Part shown: positions 1 to 7,957 of the stretch, one piece after another | Layout of the letters: the number at the start of each line of letters is the position of its first letter | How positions within the stretch are numbered: the first letter of the stretch is position 1 | Assembly (NCBI RefSeq): GCF_001565895.1 | Contig: NZ_LSNE01000015.1 | Span: 27,642-91,641, forward strand | Origin: Paraglaciecola hydrolytica | Lineage (GTDB): Bacteria > Pseudomonadota > Gammaproteobacteria > Enterobacterales > Alteromonadaceae | Reading direction: 5' to 3' | Length of the DNA stretch: 64,000 bases | Position numbers and translations under genes: made by a program | Notes under the pieces: generated by a model | Database searches by the model: none | What the model was told of the DNA's origin: nothing | Seen by the model: the letters and a program-made list of their open reading frames with translations, nothing else

Positions 1-1773
1 GATCGGGCTAGCACTGGAAAAATGCTGCTCACTTACCCTACGGCTAGTTTGCATATACAGGGTATCAATGTCGCTAGCGCGCATAAATTTAGCGCTAAAA
101 CCGGGATAAACCGGATCGATATGTAAACGTGCAGTATTAATAAAGTGAGCGATTAACTCTTTAACGTTGTCTGTACCCATGGCCACTCGCATAGTAGTGA
201 GATAAATACCACCTTGCTCTTGAGCTGTTTTGTCTAACTCACTGTGTGAAGTTAAAGCCGGACACAAAATAATCGTATTACTTTGACCTATGCTGACCTG
301 ATGACTAAATGCTGGCTCTAGGGCATCAAAAAACCGTACAAAGGTTTCGCGCGCTACACCTGCTCTTTGCATATCCACAGTAAACAAAGCACAGGGCCAA
401 CCGTGGCGCATTTGACTCTTACGCAGTTCAGCATTTTTATGCCCCTCTATCGCGTGACAGTTAACATTTAAGTCAGGGTGTGAGGCTAAAAACTGGCTAA
501 ATACCGTGGTATTAATAACTTTTTGCATGATGCGCATTTCGAGGGTTTTCATGCCGTTGAGTACATCAAAGGCTTTTTCAGAGTCCAAAAATGCCCCTTT
601 AATGTAATACACATCCCAGAACATCGTTTTTGACCAATGGTAGCCGTTAACACTATCGCCTTTGCCTTGGAACATACGATAGCTTTCACCGATCACCACA
701 CCAGCGGTGGTTGCGCCGCTGCCACAAATATCTTTGGTATAACTATGCACCACATAATCTGGGCGCTCGGTTTTATCCTTTCTTTGCAAAGGTTGATGTA
801 AAATCGGCGTAGCTAACGTGGCATCTAACATGACTAAGTGGCCATGTGCGTGAGCTAATTTACTGATACCGGCCACATCGAGCACATAACCGTGGGGATT
901 ACAGGGCGACTCAAGATACACATGTAAGGCCTTACCTTGTGACCGCTCTTGCTGGTATTTATCACGAGTGACCTCAAGAAACACAGAAAATTCATCAGCG
1001 CTGTAACCATCAAACCATTCGATTTTTACATCAAGGCGATTTTCCCGAGCAAAATAGTCGTGTAATAACTGATACACACCACCATAAACATTACGCGAGA
1101 CAATGATGATATCGCCGTGGCTTAATACGTTAGATAACAGCGCGTCAATGGCTGCCATGCCTGAGTTGAAATTCCACGCTAAATAATCCGCCGCATAGGG
1201 CCCAGCTTCGAGATCTACTATGGCATTAGCCAGTGAAATATTAGTGGGATTGAGCAAACGTGAATAAATCTGATGGGTTGACTCTTTACCCTGAAAAGCA
1301 TCATCCACCCATTCGGTACAGGCATAGACATAAGTCGCGGTGCGCACTACCACTGGTGTAGCCGAAAACAGCGCGGTAATATTATCGAATAAGGGGTAAT
1401 GACTTTTGCTGACCTGCGAACCACTTTGTTTAGTCATGCTTTGGTAGGTCGCTCTAAAGGGGTTTTGTAAAGTATCTAGTACTTTAGCCAGCTGAAAAGA
1501 CAAAAACTTTTTGGCATTAAAATAGGCTACTTTGTCTTGTTTACTCAAACCCGCCAGAGTATCCGTGGTGACCTTCCACAGTTGCTGCACGTCGGTTTGT
1601 GCATGATACAAATGCTGAGTCAGGCTACCTAAGGCTTGACCATAGTCACTTTTTGGATCGATGCCAAAGTGCTGTAACTGCTCATTTGATAGTTCTTCTA
1701 TGGAACTAGCCATAGTGGTATTGCGTTTAGGGGATAACATTTTTGCATGATTAAACTTGGCGATCTCAGACAT
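1..1773 (-). CDS. Cys/Met-metabolism-type PLP-dependent enzyme, 3' part cut by window edge
   Basis: The reading frame is open from an ATG at 1773 to the left edge, 591 codons without a stop, so the C-terminus is missing. Around residue 347 the sequence SYTKDICGSG resembles the PLP-lysine segment of the cystathionine gamma-synthase / O-acetylhomoserine sulfhydrylase family, with the cofactor-binding aspartate in HLVMLDAT upstream. Family members are usually near 400 residues with the lysine near 200, so this protein has roughly 150 extra residues at the N-terminus. The substrate cannot be read from sequence; a carbon-sulfur bond-forming or -cleaving reaction is the family expectation. It is transcribed divergently from the dehydrogenase gene at 2021. 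Confidence 0.8.
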   Translation of the reverse strand, partial: MSEIAKFNHAKMLSPKRNTTMASSIEELSNEQLQHFGIDPKSDYGQALGSLTQHLYHAQTDVQQLWKVTTDTLAGLSKQDKVAYFNAKKFLSFQLAKVLDTLQNPFRATYQSMTKQSGSQVSKSHYPLFDNITALFSATPVVVRTATYVYACTEWVDDAFQGKESTHQIYSRLLNPTNISLANAIVDLEAGPYAADYLAWNFNSGMAAIDALLSNVLSHGDIIIVSRNVYGGVYQLLHDYFARENRLDVKIEWFDGYSADEFSVFLEVTRDKYQQERSQGKALHVYLESPCNPHGYVLDVAGISKLAHAHGHLVMLDATLATPILHQPLQRKDKTERPDYVVHSYTKDICGSGATTAGVVIGESYRMFQGKGDSVNGYHWSKTMFWDVYYIKGAFLDSEKAFDVLNGMKTLEMRIMQKVINTTVFSQFLASHPDLNVNCHAIEGHKNAELRKSQMRHGWPCALFTVDMQRAGVARETFVRFFDALEPAFSHQVSIGQSNTIILCPALTSHSELDKTAQEQGGIYLTTMRVAMGTDNVKELIAHFINTARLHIDPVYPGFSAKFMRASDIDTLYMQTSRRVSEQHFSSASPI

Positions 1774-2020
1774 GGAATACACTTAAGTTGATTGAGTACC
1801 ACCTCAGCATATACAAATTATATTTTTTGTTAACACGGCAATTACAAATTTAATTCGCAATAAACAACACAATAGGAAATATACGTTTACACATCTTCGA
1901 TTGAATACCGATTTCAACAGAATTTACTATCCACGTTCACTTGCACTAAATAAAGTTAATAGCCAAGCCGTTTTGTTATTGTCAGAATAGGGCGATAGGC
2001 TACTAGGAAGCTCGCACCGC

Positions 2021-2956
2021 ATGTACAAACTTGGAATACTCACCCGTAATGCCACTCATTACGCGACCTTGCTCGAGCAGGCTCAGCTACCCGATTTACA
2101 CATCGAATTTTGTCAAGATCATGTTGATACAATGCCGGATTTAAGCCAGATTGATATTTTGTTAGCCGAGCCCAAGCTCGCTGCACAAGTGGTATTAAAC
2201 TGCCCTAAACTTAAGTGGCTGCAATCCACCTGGGCGGGCAATAAACCCTTGTTTGACTTAGCCAAAAAAGACTATTTGTTAAGCGGTGTAAAAGATGTCT
2301 TTCAAGATGCCATGGCGGAATATGTGTTTGCCTATATGCTGTATTTTTCACGCAATATCGAGGGCTTTAAACAACGGCAGCAAAAGGCGCTTTGGCAAGC
2401 ACCTGTCCATACAACCCTCAAAGGTAAAAACCTCGGCATTCTTGGTGTAGGCAATATTGGCAAAGGCGTGGCGCAAAAAGCCCAAGCCTTTGGCATGCAA
2501 GTCAGAGGTTTAAGTCATAGTTCACGCGACTGCATGCATGTTGATCAATATTTTACTTGGTCAGAGATTACAACATTCTGTGCCGGACTCGACTATTTGC
2601 TGTGTTTGTTACCCCACAGCCAACAAACCGAAGGAGTGATAGACGCCAAACTACTAGCCTTGTTGCCAACACATTGTGTATTAATCAACGCCGGCCGAGG
2701 TCAAACGATTAATGAACAAGATCTGCTAACAGCCCTGCAACAAAACACCCTCAAAGCCGCGGTATTGGATGTTTTTTCCCTAGAGCCTTTAATCAGTTCA
2801 CACCCATTTTGGAGCATGGAAAACGTGTATATTACTCAACACACTGCAGCTGAATCGCAGCCAGAGGACATTAACAAAATATTCGTCAAAAATTATGTTT
2901 TGTTTATGCAAAATTTACCACTGCAAGGCCTGCTAGATTTTCATAGAGGCTACTGA
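2021..2956 (+). CDS. D-isomer-specific 2-hydroxyacid dehydrogenase
   Basis: A 311-residue NAD(P)-dependent dehydrogenase that would interconvert a 2-hydroxyacid and a 2-oxoacid in the cytoplasm. The Rossmann motif GVGNIGKG lies near residue 142. The catalytic triad is visible as Arg226 (NAGRGQ), Glu255 (SLEP) and His274 (TQHTAA). The length is close to the 310-330 usual for the GhrA-like branch, so glyoxylate/hydroxypyruvate reductase activity is plausible but not provable here. An AGGA sequence lies about 12 bases before the ATG. The gene is divergent from the PLP enzyme, with a 247-bp shared promoter region. Confidence 0.88.
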   Translation: MYKLGILTRNATHYATLLEQAQLPDLHIEFCQDHVDTMPDLSQIDILLAEPKLAAQVVLNCPKLKWLQSTWAGNKPLFDLAKKDYLLSGVKDVFQDAMAEYVFAYMLYFSRNIEGFKQRQQKALWQAPVHTTLKGKNLGILGVGNIGKGVAQKAQAFGMQVRGLSHSSRDCMHVDQYFTWSEITTFCAGLDYLLCLLPHSQQTEGVIDAKLLALLPTHCVLINAGRGQTINEQDLLTALQQNTLKAAVLDVFSLEPLISSHPFWSMENVYITQHTAAESQPEDINKIFVKNYVLFMQNLPLQGLLDFHRGY

Positions 2957-3050
2957 GATAAATGGTAAACTAATCACACAGTGTACAGATTGCCCAAGCT
3001 CCATAGGGCTGCTTAGAAGAAAAATAGGCTCCTAAATACTCAGGTGTAAC

Positions 3051-4025
3051 ATGCAGGAAAAAAAACGTAGTCCCGAAGAAATAGTCATTTTAGCTATAAG
3101 TAGCGCAGCTGTTTTTTGCCTATTACCATTTTTGATTTGGCGTAGCATAGAGCAAGACTGGCTTATCGCCGGACTTGACCTGTTTGCCATCACAGTGGCC
3201 ATTGTTATATTTATCCATGTTTATGTTACCCATAAAGTTTTGTATGCCCGCTGGATCTTAGGTATTTTATGCGCAATTGAATTACCCCTAACTATCGCCA
3301 TGAAAGGTTCCGACCAAATTGGTTGGATTTACCCTGCAATTATCGCCATATACATGTTACTTAATCCCACTGTTGCTTTGATGATTAGCCTAACCATGAT
3401 CAGCATTGTTGCCGGTGTACTTTGGTCGCAATTAAGCCCCTTAATGTATTTCCAGATGTTGTTTTCTATTCTCGCGACCGCACTTTTTATCTATGCATTT
3501 GCTGCTCACATGCTTAACCAACAACAAATTTTGCAGCAGTTATCAACCAAAGATCCTTTAACCGGTGCAGGTAATAGGCGTGCACTGGAAGACAAATTGC
3601 TCGAATTAATGAGCTATAAAAGAGCACATCGCGACAACACCTCAACCCTGATACTCATTGATTTGGATCAGTTTAAAGAGATCAATGACAATTATGGACA
3701 TAACGTGGGTGACCAAATATTGGTCACCTTTGCTTCGCTGGTAAAACAAAAACTGCGTAACAATGAATCTTTATATCGTTTAGGCGGTGAAGAGTTTGTT
3801 ATCACTGTTGCCGATAAAACCAGTGACAAAGCCTCTATTTTGGCCGAAGAAATCCGTGAGCTTGTTGATATGTTTTTGTTTACCAACAGTATTCATCTAA
3901 CCATTTCTATTGGTATTGCCGAAAGTCAGGCTAACGAAACCAGTCTAGAATGGTTGGGCAGAGCCGATGCCGCCATGTACAAAGCCAAAGGCGCTGGGCG
4001 CAATTTATGTTGTGTTGCTGCTTAA
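3051..4025 (+). CDS. Membrane-anchored GGDEF diguanylate cyclase
   Basis: A 324-residue inner-membrane protein. Residues about 10-155 form five or six hydrophobic segments without a recognisable sensor domain, followed by a GGDEF domain (KDPLTGAGNRRAL near 167, DLDQFKEIND, GGEEF at 245-249, AMYKAKGAGRN at the end). GGEEF is compatible with cyclic-di-GMP synthesis from two GTP. The allosteric inhibitory site, normally RxxD five residues before GGEEF, reads RNNE here, so product feedback may be weak. An AGG lies 8 bases before the ATG. It appears to be a single-gene unit. Confidence 0.9.
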   Translation: MQEKKRSPEEIVILAISSAAVFCLLPFLIWRSIEQDWLIAGLDLFAITVAIVIFIHVYVTHKVLYARWILGILCAIELPLTIAMKGSDQIGWIYPAIIAIYMLLNPTVALMISLTMISIVAGVLWSQLSPLMYFQMLFSILATALFIYAFAAHMLNQQQILQQLSTKDPLTGAGNRRALEDKLLELMSYKRAHRDNTSTLILIDLDQFKEINDNYGHNVGDQILVTFASLVKQKLRNNESLYRLGGEEFVITVADKTSDKASILAEEIRELVDMFLFTNSIHLTISIGIAESQANETSLEWLGRADAAMYKAKGAGRNLCCVAA

Positions 4026-4151
4026 ATAATCAAGCTTAAGCTAAATACACAGATTTTTTAATCCAACAAGCTATTAGAAAAAGACTCAGCCACCATGTTG
4101 CTTTATGCTATTACTTGAAACATCCGCAGTTAAATTTCAGTAGGAAATCTT

Positions 4152-4550
4152 ATGGCCGAAGCAATTGATTCAACTTTATTAGCCACCATCGCCCAATATA
4201 CCCCCGAAGAACGTCTCAATTACCTCGTTAAAGAAGTGGTTAAACATCAGCAGGTGTGGATACTTACCGACAATGACGGTTGTGTGATGCTCAATACCGA
4301 CGATGAAGACTGCGCCCCAGTATGGCCAAGCGAAGCGTTTGCCCAAGCATGGGCCACCGGCGAATGGGCTGATTGTAAAGCTATCGCCATTGAATTAAAA
4401 ACCTGGCGCACCCGCTGGACCTATGGCCTAGAAGGCGACAATGTAGCTATCGCAGCCTTCCCCAGCGATGACGAAGAAGGTTTAGTAATTTCAGCTCAAG
4501 AATTTGATTATGAGTTGCAACAGTTGATTAATAAAAAGAAGGTGAATTAA
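4152..4550 (+). CDS. DUF2750 family protein
   Basis: A 132-residue acidic cytoplasmic protein matching the DUF2750 pattern: a QQVWILTDNDGCVML strand early, then WPSEAFAQAWA and a WTYGLEGDNVAIAAFP segment. The function of the family is not known to me. A paralogue with the same order of motifs is at 38628-38993. A TAGGA ribosome binding site lies 6-7 bases before the ATG. It is followed by the repeat-rich gap. Confidence 0.8.
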   Translation: MAEAIDSTLLATIAQYTPEERLNYLVKEVVKHQQVWILTDNDGCVMLNTDDEDCAPVWPSEAFAQAWATGEWADCKAIAIELKTWRTRWTYGLEGDNVAIAAFPSDDEEGLVISAQEFDYELQQLINKKKVN

Positions 4551-5566
4551 ACGGCAGTAGCGAGATGCTAGCATCGAGCGGCGAGCTAAAGATAAGATTA
4601 TCGCTGCGCGACAGCGCATGCACTTTGTGCACAATGCATGCGCTGCGCTTATCTAACATGGCCTGCGGCCACTAAAATTATGCGCTGCGCGCACTAAAGG
4701 CGTCGCTTCGCGACACAACATGCGCTGACGCTTACGTCATCCATGACGATTTTTCAAACCACGTCCCGTGGCGCGCCTTGACTTTAAAAGGCCGTGAGCA
4801 GATGTTCCCGACATCATTCTCACTCAAAGTGCATCCTTGCACTTTGTCCTTTTAAAACCCGCTGTGCTCGGGGAGCAATGAGTCGAGAATAAAATCAAAA
4901 GCATCGGCTGCGCCGACAAAAAACAACGTGGTTGGATAAACTACTTTGGTTGATTAACTTTGCTACGACCCCAGTTATTCCAATGGAATTTATATTTTTT
5001 ACCAACGGGTAATTTTTAAGCCTGAAATTGAAATCTGTCTGACTGTGCATTTTTACTTTTTTTGATATCGGCATTTTATCGACGAGCTAAGAATTTGACG
5101 TGATAAATCCCGACCTACATGAGAGAAAATAGTTCCATTCGTTGTAGGTTGGCCTTTAGGCCATGTTTATTATCGGCGAAGCCGATGCTTTTGATTTTCC
5201 TCTCGACTCCAACTTACCCGATTTAAGGCACAACTTGTCAAATGACCAGACAGGATGTCTGGGCAAGGCGTGGTGAGCGCAGGGATGCGCTCTCCACGCC
5301 GGTTTGAATAGCAAGTTGGGGCTTAAATTGGAATAGTAAGTTGGTTGGAGAGCGGCCCTTTTTGCCTACTTTTTGCGGCTGTTGGGAAAAAGTATGGTCG
5401 GGCGGTAGGCGACCACCATGGATGGTGGAAGGTAGAATAACGCAGGAGCAGTTATCGAGACGCCGTCTGAAAAACGCAATGGATTGCGGTGTGCGAAGCA
5501 CATGCTTTTAAAAGTAAGCACAGCGCATGCTGTGTCGCGAAGCGATAAGTACGTTCAGCGCATGCA
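4551..5566. other. Repeat-rich intergenic region, no convincing gene
   Basis: One kilobase without a convincing gene. It holds many short palindromic GC-rich words (GCGCTGCGC, GCATGCGCTG, CGCGAAGCG and relatives at 4600-4740 and again at 5510-5566) and a long inverted repeat described separately. An 87-codon minus-strand frame at 5238-5501 is open, but its composition (many R, S, P, Q) and lack of a ribosome binding site make it look like non-coding repeat sequence. A GC-clamped, word-repeating texture like this is typical of dispersed intergenic elements. Confidence 0.6.
4880..5209. repeat. Imperfect 38-bp inverted repeat enclosing 254 bp
   Basis: The left arm 4880-4917 and right arm 5172-5209 are reverse complements at 34 of 38 positions by hand alignment. 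Each arm contains a GACTC/GAGTC outer end, a run of AT bases with AAAAGCATCGG, and a GCCGA inner end. The enclosed 254 bp has no gene. It could be a miniature inverted-repeat element or two oppositely oriented copies of a dispersed intergenic repeat. No target-site duplication was recognised. Confidence 0.7.
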
Positions 5567-6202
5567 TTAGTCTTTAACAAAAGTCTCAAACTGATTGGGT
5601 AGATATTCAATTAACTGCCCAGAGGTTGCCACATAAATCCGCAGCACTTCTGGTATAGAGCGATAAATAAGTGGCAAGGCGGTGGTGAGTTGCGCCTTAT
5701 CTTTGGCTTGTTGTAAGGCAAAAGGAATATCCGCAAAGGTGCTGAATACGGATAAACAATGTTTTAGATCTTTTTGTAGTTTACCTACCTCTGCGTGTTT
5801 ACTTTCCAACATGGATTGCCATGCTTTTTGCCACACTTTATCTAGTTGAGTATGGGCCAACAACACACCCTGCATCCACTGTGCTATAGGGCTGTTGTTC
5901 TGCTCGGAATAGTTTAATCCCTCTAACAGAGCTATTTTTTCATCACGCATTTGTTGCAACTGCCACTGCAAACAGGCCATAACAACGTCATGGATGCAGG
6001 GTAAATCCTTGATGTCTTGGGGTTGGGTAGAAGATTTAAATATCCACGGCAACCATACGTCGGGCAGCGGGATATCTGGCGCGGCGGCTACAGCAAAGAT
6101 GGTTCCTAGAATATTATAGGGCGTTTGTAAGTGAGAACTATCTGGACCAGTCTTCACGAGCTTATATAGGTTCTGATGACAGGCCTGCGATAAATTGCTC
6201 AT
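5567..6202 (-). CDS. UPF0149 (YecA/YgfB) family protein
   Basis: A 211-residue helical cytoplasmic protein. The stretch with IHDVVMACLQWQLQQM, then SPIAQWMQGVLLAH and LDKVWQ resembles the UPF0149/YecA fold, in which a conserved xxWxxGFLxG-like helix is central. Family members have no catalytic motif and their role is poorly known. Unlike many YecA proteins there is no C-terminal SEC-C zinc motif. It lies 42 bp downstream of the MalY-like gene and may be cotranscribed with it. The assignment is moderately secure. Confidence 0.62.
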   Translation of the reverse strand: MSNLSQACHQNLYKLVKTGPDSSHLQTPYNILGTIFAVAAAPDIPLPDVWLPWIFKSSTQPQDIKDLPCIHDVVMACLQWQLQQMRDEKIALLEGLNYSEQNNSPIAQWMQGVLLAHTQLDKVWQKAWQSMLESKHAEVGKLQKDLKHCLSVFSTFADIPFALQQAKDKAQLTTALPLIYRSIPEVLRIYVATSGQLIEYLPNQFETFVKD

Positions 6203-6244
6203 CTGGATTGGTTCATCTTATTTAACTCCCCAAAAAACATGGCG

Positions 6245-7372
6245 CTACTTTTTAAGCAGTGCCATTGCATCTTTTAACTGAGATAAAGGGCAACCAAAGT
6301 TGATCCGCACAAAACGGCTATCACCAAAGTCACTGCCTGGTGAGGGGCCTATTCCCTTGTTTTCAAAATACTTTTGCACTGAATCCACACCCAGGCCGCT
6401 GCCGTCAATCCATGCTAAAAACGTGGCTTGTGGGGCTAACAGTCGTAAGCCGTCAATTTGCGCAATTTCACTAATGAGGTAATCACGATTAATACGTAAA
6501 TAACTGAGTAATTGTTGGTGCCAGTCATCACATAAAGTAAAGGCCGCTTCGGTGGCACTTAAACCCAATACATTGGCCCAAGGCACTATGCCTTGTGCAG
6601 CACCAGTGAATTGTTGCCTAAGCTTGGCATCTTCAATGATCGCAAAAGACGCGCCTAAACCCGCGATATTAAAGGTTTTACTGGCCGCCATTAAGGTAAT
6701 CACTTGGCCTTTAAACTGTTCTAATTTTCCGGCCGGAATGTGTTTGGCATCTTCATCTAAAATAAGATCACAATGAATTTCGTCCGAACACAACAGTACG
6801 TGGTGTTGTAAACAAATATCAGCAACACGTTCTAATTCAGCAGCCGTTAGTACAGTGCCAACTGGGTTCATTGGATTACATAAAATGAGTAATTTACACA
6901 AAGGATCGGCGGCTTGCTTTTCTAGCTCAGTAAAATCCAACGTCCAGCGGCCATCAACTTCCACAGTATTAATATCAACTCTAGTGAGTTGATTGAGCTT
7001 AGGTGCAGCCAATAAAGGCGGATAATTGGGCGATTGAATGAGTACCTTATCACCAGGCTGACAAACGGCTTTGCAAGCCACGTTAAAAGCGGGCACCACG
7101 CCTGGCGTCCACACTATCCATTCGGGCTTAATCTGCCAGTTGTATTGTTTAGCTAACCAGTTTACTACCGCCTGATTGGCTGATTTATGGTGAGCAGGTA
7201 AGGTGTAACCCAATAAGCCGTGATCGACTCGCTGATGCAAGCTATCTAGAATAGCTTGTGGACATTTAAACTCGGTATCGGCCACCCACATGGGTAAGAT
7301 ATTCTGGCCTTCGTATTTATTCCATTTATAAGAATAAGTCGAACTTCTATCAATAATTTGATCAAACAACAT
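6245..7372 (-). CDS. MalY/PatB-type aminotransferase-fold C-S lyase
   Basis: A fold-type I PLP enzyme of about 375 residues, most like cystathionine beta-lyase MalY/PatB, which splits carbon-sulfur bonds to a thiol, pyruvate and ammonia. Visible motifs are the N-terminal FDQIIDRSSTYSYKW typical of this branch, LCNPMNPVGTV, SDEIHCDLIL and the PLP lysine in AASKTFNIAGL. The frame could open at a GTG at 7384, but the ATG at 7372 matches the family N-terminus and has AAAGTGA 8 bases upstream, so it was chosen. It lies just downstream of the response regulator gene and before the UPF0149 gene. Confidence 0.86.
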   Translation of the reverse strand: MLFDQIIDRSSTYSYKWNKYEGQNILPMWVADTEFKCPQAILDSLHQRVDHGLLGYTLPAHHKSANQAVVNWLAKQYNWQIKPEWIVWTPGVVPAFNVACKAVCQPGDKVLIQSPNYPPLLAAPKLNQLTRVDINTVEVDGRWTLDFTELEKQAADPLCKLLILCNPMNPVGTVLTAAELERVADICLQHHVLLCSDEIHCDLILDEDAKHIPAGKLEQFKGQVITLMAASKTFNIAGLGASFAIIEDAKLRQQFTGAAQGIVPWANVLGLSATEAAFTLCDDWHQQLLSYLRINRDYLISEIAQIDGLRLLAPQATFLAWIDGSGLGVDSVQKYFENKGIGPSPGSDFGDSRFVRINFGCPLSQLKDAMALLKK

Positions 7373-7401
7373 GTTTACAGTCACTTTAATTTTGTATCGA
7401 A

Positions 7402-7791
7402 CTAATCGATGTTAATTTCGTGGATTAACCTTTCAACTTTGTTAGTCAAGTCAGCGGTATGAAATGGCTTCAAGATAAAATCAGAAGCGCCTAAACGCAT
7501 TGACTCAAGCACAAGCTCTTTGGTGGCATTGGCGGTTAACATCAAAAATGGGCATTCAGGTTTATTTTGGCGTAAGGCCGCCAGTATGTCTAAACCACTC
7601 ACTTGTGGCATCATCCAGTCACAAATAACCAGTGAAATTCTGTCCATTGCATTACTTTTGACATAGGCCAACGCGGCTGTACTGTCAGAAAAACTGACTA
7701 TTTCGCCAGCTATAACATCTTCTAAAATAATCCCAAGTAGTTCTAAAATAATGAGGTCATCATCTATAACCACCACGTTGCAATCGTACAC
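7402..7791 (-). CDS. Single-domain CheY-like response regulator
   Basis: A 129-residue receiver domain without an output domain. The acidic pocket (VVIDDD, residues 8-12), the phosphoacceptor Asp58 (VICDWMMP), the switch Thr in MLTANAT and the conserved Lys in FILKPF are all present, so phosphorylation should be possible. The start is a GTG at 7791, supported by AAGGA 7 bases upstream. There is no kinase next to it, so it may serve a phosphorelay or a distant histidine kinase. It lies between polB and the MalY-like gene. Confidence 0.9.
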   Translation of the reverse strand: MYDCNVVVIDDDLIILELLGIILEDVIAGEIVSFSDSTAALAYVKSNAMDRISLVICDWMMPQVSGLDILAALRQNKPECPFLMLTANATKELVLESMRLGASDFILKPFHTADLTNKVERLIHEINID

Positions 7792-7957
7792 TAGCCTGTC
7801 CTTATAGCGAATATAACTTACGTATCAACATGTACGTGATAAAAACCCCTAAATCGCTAGCCAGAATACTGAAAACTTTTTATAAAGCAAAAGCAAAAAT
7901 AGAGTTTTAGCAATTCTTTACAATTAATGCTTAAAACTTAAGCAAGGCTGAATTTTA

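Noticed and set aside
4600-4740. Possible CRISPR-like repeat cluster
   Set aside because: The repeated GC-rich words are short, irregularly spaced palindromes with no uniform repeats or spacers and no cas genes nearby.
5238-5501. 87-codon minus-strand frame in the repeat-rich gap
   Set aside because: No ribosome binding site, repeat-like base composition, and no recognisable family; treated as part of a non-coding repeat region.
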